NCBI RefSeq assembly: GCF_036320965.1
Contig: NC_092287.1
Location: 5,004,297-5,068,296 of the forward strand
Direction of reading: 5' to 3'
Length of the DNA stretch: 64,000 nucleotides
Source: Panulirus ornatus
Taxonomy: Eukaryota > Arthropoda > Malacostraca > Decapoda > Palinuridae
The translations under genes were made by a program, and so were the position numbers. This document shows positions 46,366-58,699 of this stretch, piece after piece. Under the pieces are notes generated by a model, which was not told where the DNA came from, made no database searches, and worked only from the letters and a program-made list of their open reading frames with translations. How positions within the stretch are numbered: the stretch's first letter is position 1; each line of letters starts with the position of its first letter.

Positions 46366-46565
46366 TAGCATTATACATGACAACTAGAGAATGGATGAGA
46401 CTGAATGAGGCCATTTATTTGTCTGCTCCTGTCACTACCTTGCTAATGCATGAAATGGTGAGCATACAATTTCTCCTTGTCACACATAATACTTAACAAA
46501 ACTCATACAACTCAGTCTTCATAAATCTAGATTTTTCTGAAGGGGAGGATTTCCAGCCCCCTCCC
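46366..46565 (+). repeat. Old LINE-L scrap, diverged unit D, and unit A scrap
   Basis: GCATTATACATGACAACTAG, a box relic CTACCTTGCTAATGCATGAA, unit D (CATACAATTTCTCCTTGTCA to AAATCTAGATT), then AAGGGGAGGATTTCCAGCCC, which is a ~25-bp piece of unit A in reverse orientation. Confidence 0.65.
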
Positions 46566-47575
46566 CAAATACACATATACATACACGTATACATATATAC
46601 GCATGTACATATTCATGCTTGCTTGCCTTCATCCATTCCTGGTGCTACCCTGCCCCACAGGAAACAGCATTGCTACCCCGTGCTTCAACGAGGTAGCGCT
46701 AGAAATACAAACAAAAAAGGTCACATTCGTTCACACTCAGTCTTTAGATGTCATGTGTAATGCATCGAAACCACAGCTTCCTATCCACATCCAGGCCCTA
46801 CAGACTTTTCCACAGTTTACCCCTGATGCTTCACATGTCTTGGTTCACTCCATTTGACAGCATGTCGACGCTGGTATGCCACACTGTTCCAATTCACTCT
46901 ATTTCTTGCATGCCTTTCACCCTCCTGTATGTTCAAGCCCAGATCGCTCAAAATCTCTTTCGCTCCATCCTTCCACCTCCAATTGGTCTCCTGCTTCTTC
47001 TTCCCTCCACCACTGACACATACATCCTGTTTGTCAATCTTTCCTCACTCATTCTCTCCATATGTCCAAACCATTTCAACACACCCTCTTCTGCTCTCTC
47101 AACCATACTCTTTTTATTTTCACACATCTCTCACACCCTTTCATTACTTATTCAATCAAACCAACTCACACCACATACTGTTGTCAAACATTTCATTTCA
47201 AACACATCCACCCTCCTCCAGACAAACCTATCTACCCATGCCTCGCAACCATATAGTATTGTTGGAGTTACTATTCCTTCAAACATGCCCATTTTTGCTC
47301 TCCAAGATAACGTTCCCTCCTTCCACACATTCTTCATCGCTCCCAGAACCTTCACCCCCTCTACCACCCTGTGACTCACTTCCATTTCCATAGTTCCAAT
47401 GACTGATAAGTCCACTCCCAGATATCCAAAACACTTCACTTCCTCCAATTTTTCTCCATTCAAACTTACATCCCAATTAATTTGTCCCTTAACCCTGATG
47501 AACCTAAAAACCTTGCTCTTATTCATATTTACTCTCAACTTTCTCCTTTCACACACTTTTCTATACTTGATCACC
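46566..47575 (-). mobile_element. Old LINE-L copy
   Basis: Long 3' UTR relic, then coding. Minus-strand frame 47577-47152 reads RRKLRVNMNKSKVFRFIRVK, GEKLEEVKCFGYLGVDLSVI, KMGMFEGIVTPTILYGCEAW. It is diverged from the young family and several frames are broken. It ends in the region just after the FADD box. Confidence 0.8.
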
Positions 47576-47745
47576 ATTTCTCACATCAGCAAGGTACGGC
47601 AAGAAAAAGACAAAGAAAGGCTGCTTTTGTTCATACCCATTCTCTAAGTGTCATGTGTTATGCACTAAAACCTGTACAGCTCCCTATCCACAACCAGGCC
47701 CCACAGACCTTTCCATGGTTTACCACAGCCACTTTATACTGATTC
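47576..47745 (-). mobile_element. Old LINE-L 3' UTR relic
   Basis: TCTCACATCAGCAAGGTACG, GTTCATACCCATTCTCTAAG, CATGTGTTATGCACTAAAAC and CCATGGTTTACCACAG, in 3' UTR order and reverse orientation. Confidence 0.6.
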
Positions 47746-48537
47746 TGCCCAGTGACAACATGTCTTCCCTAATGCAAGCACCCAATCTAATCAACCAGCT
47801 TCTAGGGGAAAATGAACAGCTGGATTAGCTGTAGGACAACTGTCATGGACAGGATTTTAACCTATGCAGGCATAATCAAGTCACCATTAAAAACATGAAC
47901 TGCTTCTATTTCTTAATATAGTACTCTGAATACTTGTAAGTAAACAAGGTTTGTTTTTAAGAGAAAGGCTATGATGATGTATATGCCACAATATAATACC
48001 GTATGATATAACAAGGATCCTTCATATTTCAAATCTTTCATTGTATATGCATTACTGCTTGTCAGATAGAGATACAGCAGGTACATGAATCTAAGCACAA
48101 AAGCCATTGGTAAAAGCAGAGCTATGACCTGACTGAACAATAATTCAAAAAGGAAATGCTCTGTTTAAGTTTAAGCTGTGCAGCTTATTTTGAAACTCAA
48201 AAATTCCTAAAAAAAAGCCCCTTTCTTCGTGGATTGTCTATTAAAAATATTCATATTGCTAGATTCTTTCACACCAGCTGAAAGTTATGTAAAGAAAAAG
48301 AAGCCAGAAGGGCCTGCAGCCTGGTGACAGGAACAGTCTGTTATCCTGGCTCTATCAAAACATTTTTCATGCTATTGTGTTTATAAAGACCAACTCAGAA
48401 CATTGTAAGCCGAGCCAATTTATCAAAGTTTATGCTGCCTCTCCTATCCATCCAATATTCCTGGTTGTTCACCTGGCACTATCTATTAACAATCCAGGAG
48501 TCAAATAGAATTAATAAATAACTGCTAGGTAACATAC
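47746..48537. other. Unassigned, intronic in the host gene model
   Basis: AT-rich single-copy sequence immediately downstream (in gene direction) of the middle exon. No repeat or coding motif seen. Confidence 0.5.
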
Positions 48538-48619
48538 CTTACGGCGAGACTCTGTGGTATCCCGTTGAGTGGGTGGGCTGCGAGAACGTCGACGCTTGCT
48601 AGACTTGCTCCTCACAACA
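48538..48619 (-). CDS. Exon of an SR-like host gene (second visible exon)
   Basis: Minus strand: an acceptor after TTGTTGCTTAAACAG, then 82 nt that begin with one base completing a codon and encode VVRSKSSKRRRSRSPPTQRD then TTESRRK, ending AAG|GTATGT. An alternative acceptor 9 nt further in (TGTTGTGAG|GAGC, exon 48538-48610) keeps the frame and drops three residues. Both fit the phase-2 end of the exon at 54425. A second donor look-alike (GCC|GTAAGG) lies 5 nt upstream but would shift the frame. RS/SR dipeptides and an SPP turn are typical of nuclear speckle proteins whose RS tracts are phosphorylated; the exact family is not recognised. Its position between heavily repeat-filled introns supports it as a conserved island. 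Confidence 0.7.
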
Positions 48620-49204
48620 CTGTTTAAGCAACAATGTGAGAATTATTTTCTTCTGAAATGAAGACTTATCAAACTTTTGAAAATTATAGCATTTTGATTC
48701 AGAAAATCTTTTCTAAGCCTAAATAGAAGTAAACTAAGGATATATGCTTAGCACTCTGCTAGGTAAAGCTGAAACTTTTCTCATTACAAAATCAAACAAA
48801 TCACATATACTGTACACATACTATACATCTGAAATATGTTTTAAAAACTGAAAAAACATTTGTGGTCTCCCAAAAGCATGAGAGATTCTGTACGAAAATC
48901 AGGATTGGGACCTTCATACCCTTAAATTTCTAGAAAGGAAGCAATGCCCTTCTTTACCCTTCAGTAATCAATCAACATCACAGTGGTAGTTTGCAAGTTT
49001 TAGGTCAACCTTTAGCCATCAGAGGCTGCCATAGAGATGACATCAACAATCTACTCAGTTCCAGGATCAAACAGTTCAGAACTTACAGATCACAGGCATC
49101 TACCCAAAGGCAGTCACAGTTGGTACACAAAAAGGTCTTATGGGCAAGGAAAAAGAGAGGGGGGGGGGAGCAAGGCAGAAAGAGAACAAAGGTGTATGAA
49201 CATT
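48620..49204. other. Unassigned, intronic
   Basis: Single-copy-looking AT-rich sequence with a G-run at about 49158-49169. No feature recognised. Confidence 0.45.
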
Positions 49205-50165
49205 ACCTGCATGGAAGAAGAGAGTGATAGGGAGATGTAAAAGTGCGGGAGACAGGATTCAAGAAGGAGCAGGGGTTGACACAGAGGTCAAATGAGAGAT
49301 TGGGTGAGACAGTATCAGCAAACTTAAATGAGAATAAGAAAATGTTTCTAAGTATGGTGAACAGTGTGATGACAGCAAGAAAACAAATGGAAGCATCTAT
49401 GAAGGGAGCAGATGAGGATGTGGTAATTAGTAAAGAAAAAGTAAAGAGAAGATGGAATGCATATAAAGGATTGTTGAATGTGTCAGATGATAGAGTGGTA
49501 AATACCTCCATGTCTGGGACATGGAAGTATGAAATGCAAGAGAGTCATGGCAAGGAAAGAGGGGGACACTATTGTTGATTAGTTAGGATTTTCTTGCATG
49601 TATGACTTACGGTAAGGTGACTGAGGATTGGCAGAATGCCTGTAAAGTGTCACTGTATGAGGGCAAGGGGGACCACAGTAAATGTCATAACTACAGAGGT
49701 ATATGTTTGCTGAGTATACCTGATAATTCGTATAGTAGAAAGGTGACTGAGAGGGCATTGGTATACAAAGAGTATCATACTGGGGAGGAACAATGTGGTG
49801 TCAGTATCAGAAGAGGACGTGTGGATCAGGTGTTTGTTTTGAAGAATCTGTGTGAGAAAGTTACAGGAATGAGAAGGAATTGCATGTGGTATATAAGTAC
49901 CAGGAGTAAGCTTTTGACAGGGCTGACAGGGGGCTTTATGGGAGGTGTTACAAATATGTGGTGTAGGAGGAATGCTACTAGAAGCACTGAAGAGTTTCTA
50001 TCAACAAAGCAATGCTTCTGTACATGAAAAAAGAGAGGAGGTGAGTGGTTCCTGGTGACATCACCATACTGATTAATCTGTTTATGGATGGCATGTTGAG
50101 GGAGGCAACTGTAATGGCTTTGGAAAGAGGGATGGGTTTACAGTCTGTTGGGGGTGGGGGATATT
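49205..50165 (+). mobile_element. Old LINE-L relic, linker to RT
   Basis: The frame at 49243-49578 includes ERLGETVSANLNENKKMFLS and KVKRRWNAYKGLLNVSDDRV, matching the LINE-L linker. The frame at 49602-50027 has WQNACKVSLYEGKGDHSKCH and NYRGICLLSIPDNSYSRKVT, matching RT motif 2. It loses frame before motif A and ends in degenerate motif B/FADD-region sequence. Very diverged. Confidence 0.8.
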
Positions 50166-51180
50166 TCCTATATTTCCTATGTTATGAGGCAGTGTGAGGA
50201 ACATTTGGAGAATGGCCTTATTTCTCTATATCTACTCTCTAGCTGTCATGTATCATGCATCAAAACCAGAACCCCCTATCCACAACCAAGCCCAACATAT
50301 CTTTCTGTGGTTTCACATCTACCCTTCACCTCATCTAATCCTGTTACCCCTTCCACATTTGCCCCATTTCACTAATTCTCACATTTGTTCTCTTCACATC
50401 ATCAAACTCCTTCGAAAACATTTTCTTAGCTTAACTGGATCTTGCTCATCCCAACTCTCAACTGCCCTCTCTTTTAGCCCATAAATCCTGACCTCGTTGC
50501 TTTTTTCTTGAATGTCTCCCATTTCCTCACACTTCTTCCCTGCAGGTAACACCCATAACTTCCATACACCTCTCATTTCTCTTTCACTAGCAACTTAATT
50601 TCCTTGTAACACCATTCACTATCATTTCTCTCATCTACACCTCACACTTTCCACATAACTTGCACTTCTCTTGCACATTAAGCACTACTTCCCCAAATAC
50701 CTCCCATTCCTCATTTAATCTTCCCTGGTATCTCCTCACGCAAGCCATTTTTCCAAGCTGACTCTTTTTCACCTTCCTCCTCACAAACATATCATTTCCT
50801 CTTTTCCTTAAGCCTCTACAATATTTTATCCTCGCTTCCACCAAGCAATGATCAGACATCCCATTAGTTATCTCTCTCAGAACATGCACATCTAAAAACC
50901 TCTCTCAAAACACATACATCCAAGAGTGTCTCTTTTGCCCAGATATAAATTACTACATAATCCAATAATGCTCTTACCATCTAACTCACTCATCCATGTA
51001 TACTTAAGTTTTCCCTTAATTTCAAACTAGATATTCCCAATCCCCAGTCCTTTTTCAACACATAATGCTACAAGCTGTTCACCATTTTCATTCACTCTTG
51101 GTACCCATGTGCCCCAGTTATACCCTTAACTACCACATCACCCACTCTTGCATTCAAATTACCCTTCACTAATATTCAAT
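50166..51180 (-). mobile_element. Old LINE-L relic: 3' UTR fused to linker/endonuclease
   Basis: The left part is 3' UTR (GTGAGGAACATTTGGAGAAT, CTCTAGCTGTCATGTATCAT). The right part jumps to linker and endonuclease. The minus frame at 50889-50635 reads VLREITNGMSDHCLVEARIK, retaining the SDH box. Reverse transcriptase is missing, so the element was internally deleted or arose by template switching. Confidence 0.75.
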
Positions 51181-53350
51181 AAATTCCTGGTGCTACCGTG
51201 CCCCACAGGAAACAGCATCACTATCCCCTGCTTCAGCAAGGTGGTGCCAGGAAAACAGACAAAAAAGGCCACATTCGTTCACACTTAAGTCTCTAGCTGT
51301 CATATGTACTGCACCAAAACCACAGCTCCCTATCCAGAACCAGGCCCCAAACACCTTTCCATGGTTTACCCCAGACATTTCTTCAGTATTCCCACAACCT
51401 TCAAGCCCTCATCCACCCTACGACTAAATTCCACTTCCATCGTTCCGTTCAATGCCATGTCCATTCCCAGGTCTCTCAAACACTTCACTTCCTTCAGGTT
51501 ACCTCCATTCAAACTCACACCCTAACTAACCTGTCCATCAACTGTACTAAACCTAATAACCTTGCTTTTACCCACATTTACTCTTAACTTTCGCCTTTTA
51601 AACACCCTTTCAAACTCATTTATTAACTTCTGCAGTTTCACAATCAAATCTGCCACCAGTGCTGTATCATCAGCAAACAACAATGACTCAATTTCCAGGC
51701 CCTCTCATTCCCTACAGACTGCAGACTCATCCCTCTTTCCAAGACTCTTGCATTTACCTCCCTCTCCACCCCATCCATAAAAAATTAAACAACCATGGTA
51801 ACGTTACTCATCCCTGTCACTGACCAACCTTCACTTGGAACCATTCACTCTCCCTCTCTTCCTACTTATACACATGCCTTACACTCTTGATAAAAAATTG
51901 TCACTGCCTCCTACCACACCATATATTCTTAAGACCTTCCACGAGGAATATCAATCAACCCTATCATATGCTTTCTCTAGATCCATACATGCCACACACA
52001 AATCCATCTATTTCTCTAAGGATTTCTCATAGACATTCTCCAATTCAAACATCTGATCCCCACATCCTCTAACACTTCTGAAACAACACTGTTCCTCCCC
52101 AGTCTGATGCTCCATACATGCCTTCACTCTCTCAATTACTACCCTCCCATACAACCTACCAGGTACACTCAACAAACTTATACTTCTGTAGTTTGAACAC
52201 TCAACTTAATCCACCTTGCCTTTGTACAATGTCACTATACATGCATTCCACCAATCCTCCGGCACCTCATCATGATCCATACATACACTGAAAGTTCTAA
52301 CTAGCCAATTGACAACACAGTCACCTCCTTTCTTAATACATTCAACAAAAATACCATCCATTCCAACTGCCTTGTCACATTGCATCAATTATAGGATCCT
52401 TTGTAAGGATTTTATCACCTCTTCTCTCTTCACCAAACCACTCTCCTTACTCCCCTCACTTCACATACCAACCCAATCCAACCCTACCCAAACACCCTAC
52501 ATCTGCCACCCTATCCTCAAACACATTCAACAGTCCTTCAAAATACTCCATCTCCTCCTCACTACCTGTTATTACTTCCCCTTTTGCTCCTCCTCACCAA
52601 TTTCCCATTTGTTCTTTGCTAAACATTTTTAAACTCCTTCCAAAACACCTTATTCTCCCTAAAGTTTAGTGATACTTGCTCACCCAACTCTCACTAACCC
52701 TCTTTTTCATCCCCTGCACCTTCCTCCTGACCTCCTGCCACTTTCTCTCATACATTCCCAAGTATTTGCACTCCTTCCCTGTACGTACTGCCCAAATGCC
52801 TCCTTCTCTCTTTCAGCAGTAACTTTACTTCTTCGTCCACCATGCACTACCCTTTCTAATCTGCCATCTCCCACCTTTCACATGCCATGTGTATCTTTCG
52901 ACATGCCGCCACTGCTTTTCTGAATACCTCCCATTCCTCACTCACTCCCCTTGCTTCATTTACTCTCACCTCTCACCTTTTGCCATTCTGAACTAAATCT
53001 CTCAAGATATTTCTTAACACAAGTCACTTTTCCAAGCCCACTCATTTCTCACTGATATTGTTTCCTCATTTTCCTAAAACCTATACAAATATTCACCCTT
53101 GTCTCCACAAGACAGTGATCATACATCCCACGAGCTGCACCTCTCAGCACATTTACATCCAAAAATCTCTCTTTCGCAAGCCAATCAATTAATATGTAAT
53201 CCAAAAAAGCCCACAGATCATCTTTCCTATTCACTTACATATACTCGAGCGTCTCTTTACCAACCAAGTATTTCCAATCACCAGTCCTTTCTTAGCCCAT
53301 AACTCCAAAAACTGTTTACAATTTCCATTCATAATACTGAACACCCCATG
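51181..53350 (-). mobile_element. Old, nearly full-span LINE-L relic
   Basis: 3' UTR at 51181-51370; the C-terminal region appears lost between about 51370 and 51390. RT region 51390-52450, with minus frames such as AVGMDGIFVECIKKGGDCVV (52388-52206, motif 1). Linker 52450-53000, then endonuclease at 53234-53049 (AFLDYILIDWLAKERFLDVN, and MYDHCLVETRV where the usual SDH reads YDH). Dense stops. It is an old insertion inside the 5.8-kb host intron. Confidence 0.8.
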
Positions 53351-53859
53351 CCATTATGGTAAAAAGCATGGAACATCATGCACCTGCAGAAAGAAAAAGG
53401 AGATAGTTTGGAAACATTCTCAACCAGAAGAGGTTGCTTTGATAAGTTCAAACATCGAAAAAATTGCACAGCATTCACATTTGTGGTGAAGCTGTGAAAG
53501 GCAAAATAATGAAATACTGCAAGAGACTTTTGGTGATGAAGAGTGACGATTAAAAGGTATGTGTGAGGGAAAGCTACAATTGAGTTATTTCATCATTGGT
53601 TCAAGAACTGAAGGTGCATGGAGAGCTCTGGCGAATGGAAACATGTTTACATGTAGTGTACACTATAAGGCTGCATAATGCAATGCTTGTACATTTAATG
53701 TACAAATGTGAAATATTCATACTCCTTGATGAAGACAGGTACAGATAAGTGCTACAGAGTTTGACATGTGGTATAACATAAATTATGAGAATTAAGTAAA
53801 GAATGATATGTGACAGATTTGTCAGTTGAAGAAACTGTTAAAAAGATTTATGGATGAAA
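53351..53859. other. Unassigned, possibly more LINE relic
   Basis: No clear motif. AATGTACAAATGTGAAATAT and TGATGAAGACAGG resemble generic LINE text, but not enough to assign. Confidence 0.4.
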
Positions 53860-54120
53860 TATGGCAATGTAGGATGCATGACAGATGACAGGAGGATGAT
53901 GATAAATAGTAGTATATCTGAATATACCAGTGAAGGAGGTAGACTACAAAGGAGGTGGATGGGTATATTAGATAAACTATCAAAGGTAGAAGGTATTCCA
54001 TACCAAGACATCAGAAGCATGCTTTCTGATCATGTGCAATGGAATCATTTTGTGTGCAGATGGAAACCTGAATCAAGACATCACTCTTATCATAATTCAC
54101 TGTGCAAAGTGAAGGAGTGA
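53860..54120 (+). mobile_element. C-terminal relic of another LINE-type element
   Basis: The frame reads GGRLQRRWMGILDKLSKVEG, PYQDIRSMLSDHVQWNHFVC. The GRxxRRW ... W...V layout is typical of the C-termini of several RTE/CR1-like non-LTR elements and differs from LINE-L. Ends before the host exon. Confidence 0.45.
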
Positions 54121-54424
54121 GAGGCATTTATATGAGTGTAGAAGCCAATGTTCAGTTTAATACTGTGGACCTAAACTGAGAATGTGAGTGTCAGTAAACT
54201 AAGAAAGGAAGGATGTGATCCTTCCTATGTAAATGGGAATTGAGCTAACAGTAACAGACAGGTTCACAGACATACAGGATAATGCAAAGGTACAAACCTT
54301 CTATGGAAGAAAGAGGACTCTACCACACATCTTTCTTCTGACATAAACAATAACCCTATATTTCTCCTAATACTGTGTCCATGGGTGACCCAGCCCAATT
54401 CATTTACGTGGGTAAAAAACTTGC

Positions 54425-54562
54425 CTGTCAGAATCTGAGCTGGTGGACGATGCAGATGATGAAGAGGAAGATGACGAAGAGGTGGAGGAGGAGCGATGTC
54501 GCCTCTTAGATTTTTCTTTCTTCTTCTTCTTGTCCCGCTTCTTACGTTTTGGTGACGCGCTC
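54425..54562 (-). CDS. Exon of an SR-like host gene (first visible exon), GC donor
   Basis: Minus strand: acceptor after ATATCACATTACAG, then 138 nt encoding SASPKRKKRDKKKKKEKSKR, then RHR and a ~20-residue Ser/Thr run ending SSDSD, and a phase-2 end. The donor reads GACAG|GCAAGT. This is a GC donor with an otherwise perfect consensus, so the intron is probably GC-AG class. The start phase is also 2, so a further exon must lie beyond 54562 or outside the window. The Lys-rich block could be a nuclear localisation signal and the Ser run a phosphoacceptor tract. It belongs to an SR-like or RNA-processing protein of unknown identity. Confidence 0.72.
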
Positions 54563-57089
54563 CTGTAATGTGATATGGTATATATTATTAAAAGAAAATA
54601 CAGTATCATCTCTATCTTTCATACTCACCTTTGGTGAAAAATATCCAAACACTCAAGAACAAGCAAACATGCATACTCAAATATACGCATGTGCACTCTG
54701 CAGACACGCTCGCACATGGACAACAATGAGTGACCCTACACAATGTTACTTTTGTTACTGGGCTGATGTGAAGCTCATGGAATGCCACTGTGAAAGAAAA
54801 AGATCAACAGTACAGGACTCTCAGGTTATATCTTGATCTAATAATGATCCTAGATCTATCTTAAAAAAAAGGAAACATGATTCTATAAAAAAAACTTTGA
54901 CAAAATATGTAATTTTGCTTCTATACTAGTGATGAAAATTTTATTCAATAATGCATAAAAATTACTATTTCACATTACTTTTATGAAAGTTCTAAAAAAA
55001 AAAATCAAAAGTCAAGAGTATAAAGATGCAAGGTTTCTTCATAGAATCATGTCATACTTAAGAAGATTAAAAGAGATGTCTCTAAAACATAAGACATAAC
55101 TAAAAACAACTTATGGACAGAGAGGTAGTGTATGTCAAGGATGAGTTAGGACTGAATTGGTTAATGTTTACGTAAAGGAAATGAAAGAAAACAAAAACTC
55201 ACTATAGTACAACACAAGCAACATAGTACCACTCTGTCCATCTGCCAAGTCATGCAGAGGAGGTCAAGCCACTGAACTTACCATCACCATACGGGACTTA
55301 AACACTGTGCAATTACCTTGCTTATGTAACTGCATTCAATGACTGACACTGCTTGGTTATTGTGAACGCCTTTAAACAATTTACATGACGAATATATGAT
55401 TACATATTAGGAAATACCATCATAAAAACAGACTAAAAAATTTAAGAGGATTTGACAACATCATGACTAATTCCACTCAGTACATTTCAAGCACTGGTAC
55501 AACAGGTAAAATCTAACTCTGAAAATAATCTTCTCACTAAAAATCAAAACCAAAGCTTGACAGTTCTAAATAATGATAATATGCCTCCACAATAACCTGA
55601 GCACAACACTGGTGGACCAAACTGTCTGTCTTTGTCGGTACTAAAATTCTGACGGTAATTGAATGCTTAGTCACTTGGAAATATTGGCAAACATTGATGG
55701 TGAGCCATGTGTTTTACCTTGCTTATTACCCTGGTAAAGGAAAGACTTGGCAAGGAAAAAATAAGAAGATATCACATCATTAGTGTGTACTTAGTATTCA
55801 CCAGTTGCAGATAAAACACTTTGTAAATATATATATATATATATACTGTATATATGTTTCATATATTTAATACATCACATGACAACACATCACATCCTTA
55901 TGGGAACACAGTGATGGAAAAAAAGTTTGATTATTTAATAAAATTCATGCATTAATGGTTCTAATTTTTACATGATTTGTGAAAATATGCTAGGAAGAAT
56001 ATCAAAACCAGTATAATCTAATATCATGATGTGATATGGTAATGCTTTAGCTGCTGATGTGTGTCAAATTCAGCATATGAATGCCTTTCACAATAACTGT
56101 ATTGACCGAAAAGCAGAGACAAGCTGTCAAAAAATTTGGTTATAAAACAACTCTACCAATAACTGAGAACAGCAATATAAAATTTTGAAAGTCTAATATA
56201 ATCAATAAATACTTCAAGCCAAAGAATAAATATTTTTGGCTCATCATTCTGAAACTATGAGCAACAGCCAGAAGCTGCACTCTAGTTGGGCAGTATACTC
56301 ACAACACAGCACAATCCCTGGAATTGCCTGTCACCAATGCATGTCAAATACCAGCGCATTTCGTTTATATTGTACTGTACTATCCCTCATGATCAAAGAC
56401 TGTTGTCTGTTGAACCATACCCACACAGTTACTGAGAACATACCTAAAATTCTACACTGCAAATAACATAACATTTCTTCCAATGCCTTCCAAGCATTTC
56501 CTGGAATCTAAGTACCTCATTAAATGGTATACAACTAACTTTTCAATTACTCTTTTTTCAAATATTGCATACTTGTAGTATTTCATTTACAATATCAAGT
56601 ACATGTTATAAACCAGCTGATGCTATCAGACCACCTACTGTCAGAAAGAAGTCACATTACATGAGGCTATCATTGTCAATGAATGATGAGTACAGTTTTG
56701 TCAAGGAACTCTTACTCTAAATGAGTCCATCACTTCCCTGCTACTGTGTGATGTGCAGCTTTGAAGCTGCAGAAGCCCCATAAAAGGAGCCCTATTGTGT
56801 CATAATACTAATCTGCATATGTAATATAACTAATGCTGGATGTATTATAATACTGATCTGCAAAGACCTAAATGTGGTGTACTTTAATGTGTGCAAGTAA
56901 TGAGGCAGTTACAATCACTGAGTTGGAAACTACAACTGACTACCCTATGGTTTCAACTGCTTAGTTGCTTTATATTCAGTAAGCTCAACACTTCAAAGGC
57001 TTGTCTGAACAAAGACTTCTGTCACAATGTAGACACCAAATTATCAAGATAAACCTTAGAGCCTAATCTCTATGTGTAATGTTACAGAA
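54563..57089. other. Unassigned, probably upstream intron
   Basis: AT-rich, largely single-copy by eye. (TA)n is short at 55828-55860. The fragment at 56697-56810 shares TTGTCAAGGA, GTGCAGC and CCCCATAAA with 21660-21775. A 76-codon open frame (56236-56466 plus) has no recognisable motif. No exon could be supported. Confidence 0.5.
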
Positions 57090-57202
57090 TATATGACAAC
57101 ATTACTACTGCTACTACTGCTGCTGCTATTACTACTACTACTACTACTACTGATAATAATATTAATAATGATAATAATAATAATAATAAAAAAAATAAAA
57201 AT
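57090..57202. repeat. Trinucleotide repeat (CTA/CTG)n and (AAT)n
   Basis: Mixed CTA, CTG and ATT triplets, then (ATA)n and an A-rich end. It runs into the T-run of a LINE-L tail. Confidence 0.9.
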
Positions 57203-57422
57203 TAAATAATTTTTTTTTTTTTTTTTTAATACTTTGTCGCTGTCTCCCGCGTTTGCGAGGTAGCGCAAACAATAACAATAATAAAACAAATAACAATAAT
57301 AATAATAATAATAATAATAATTAGTGGATTGAATCAAGGCATGTGTATGGGGGTGGGTTGGGCCATTTCTTTCGTCTGTTTCCTTGCGCTACCTCGCAAA
57401 CGCGGGAGACAGCGACAAAGAA
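57203..57422. mobile_element. Inverted pair of LINE-L tails around (AAT)n
   Basis: Minus-strand tail at 57203-57268 (TTTGTCGCTGTCTCCCGCGT), an (AAT)n core at 57270-57322, then a plus-strand tail (AGTGGATTGAATCAAGGCAT, deleted to GTGTATGGGGGTGGGTTGGG, tail box, A-run). Only 3' ends are present. Confidence 0.8.
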
Positions 57423-57447
57423 AAAAAAAAAAAATTATATTCTATAT

Positions 57448-58437
57448 ATTTTATTATACTTTGTCGCTGTCTCCCGCGTTAGCAAGGTAGCGCAAGGAAG
57501 CAGACAAAAGAATGGCCCAACCCACCCACATACACATGTATATACATACATGTCCACACACGCAAATATACATACCTATACATCTCAACATATACATATA
57601 TATACACGCACAGACATATACATATATACACATGTACATAATTCATACTGTCTGCCTTTATTCATTCCCATCGCCACCTCGCCACACATGAAATAACAAA
57701 CCCCTCCCCCCTCATGTGTGAGAGGCAGCACTAGGAAAATACAACAAAGGCCCCATTCGTTCACACTCAGTCTCTAGCTGTCATGTAATAATGCACCGAA
57801 ACCACAGCTCCCTTTCCACATCCAAGCCCCACAGAACTTTCCATGGTTTACCCCAGACGCTTCACATGCCCTGGTTCAATCCACTGACAGCACGTCAACC
57901 CCGGTATACCACATCGTTCCAATTCACTCTTTTCCTTGCACTCCTTTCACCCTCCTGCATGTTCAGGCCCCAATCACTCAAAATCTTTTTCACTCCATCT
58001 TTCCACCTCCAATTTGGTCTCCCACTTCTCCTAGTTCCCTCCACCTCCGACACATATATCCTCTTGGTCAATCTTTCCTCACTCACTCTCTCCATGTGAC
58101 CAAACCATTTCAAAACACCCTCTTCTGCTCTCTCAACCACACTCTTTTTATTACCACACATCTCTCTTACCCTTACATTACTTACTCGATCAAACCACCT
58201 CACACCACATATTGTCCTCAAACATCTCATTTCCAGCACATCCACCCTCCAGCGCATAACTCTATCCATAGCCCACGCCTCGCAACCATACAACATTGCT
58301 GGAACCACTATTCCTTCAAACATACCCATTTTTGCTTTCCGAGATAATGTTCTCGACTTCCATATATTCTTCAAGGCTCCCAGAATTTTCGTCCCCTCCC
58401 CCACCCTATGATTCACTTCCGCTTCCATAACAATAAT
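57448..58437 (-). mobile_element. LINE-L copy, long 3' UTR, open C-terminal frame
   Basis: Two tail boxes (about 57465 and 57715), a GT/AC-rich middle, then a frame from 58427 down to 57895 encoding EAEVNHRVGEGTKILGALKN through to VVYRG without interruption. The 5' end joins (AAT)n next to a unit A. This long-UTR copy is still relatively young. Confidence 0.88.
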
Positions 58438-58440
58438 AAT

Positions 58441-58665
58441 AATCCCTGAGAATGGGGGAGAAAGAATACTTTCCACGCATTTCCTACATGTTGTAAAAGG
58501 CAACTAAAAGGGGTGGGAGCTAGAAGCTGAAAATCCTTCCCTTCACTTTTACTTTTCTAAAAGAAAGAACAGAGAAAGGGCTTAAAAGAGGATTTTTCCC
58601 TCTTAGGCTCAGTCATCTGTTCTTGACACTACCTCACTGATGCAGAAAATGGCAAATGTGTATAA
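58441..58665 (+). mobile_element. Old unit A
   Basis: Head ATCCCTGAGAATGGGGGAGA, CAACTAAAAGGGGTGGGAGC, TCTAAAAGAAAGAACAGAGA, tail box CACTACCTCACTGATGCAGA, AAATGTGTATAAAAA. About 20% diverged from the young copies by eye, so unit A has a long amplification history. Confidence 0.8.
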
Positions 58666-58699
58666 AAAAAATATAATAATAATAATCTATCTATCTATC

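Noticed and set aside
55260..55310. Minus-strand donor ATG|GTAAGTTC as a possible exon upstream of 54562
   Set aside because: The frame required to enter the 54562 exon in phase 2 contains a TGA just before the donor.
56236..56466. 76-codon plus-strand frame
   Set aside because: Short, no motif, no supporting context.
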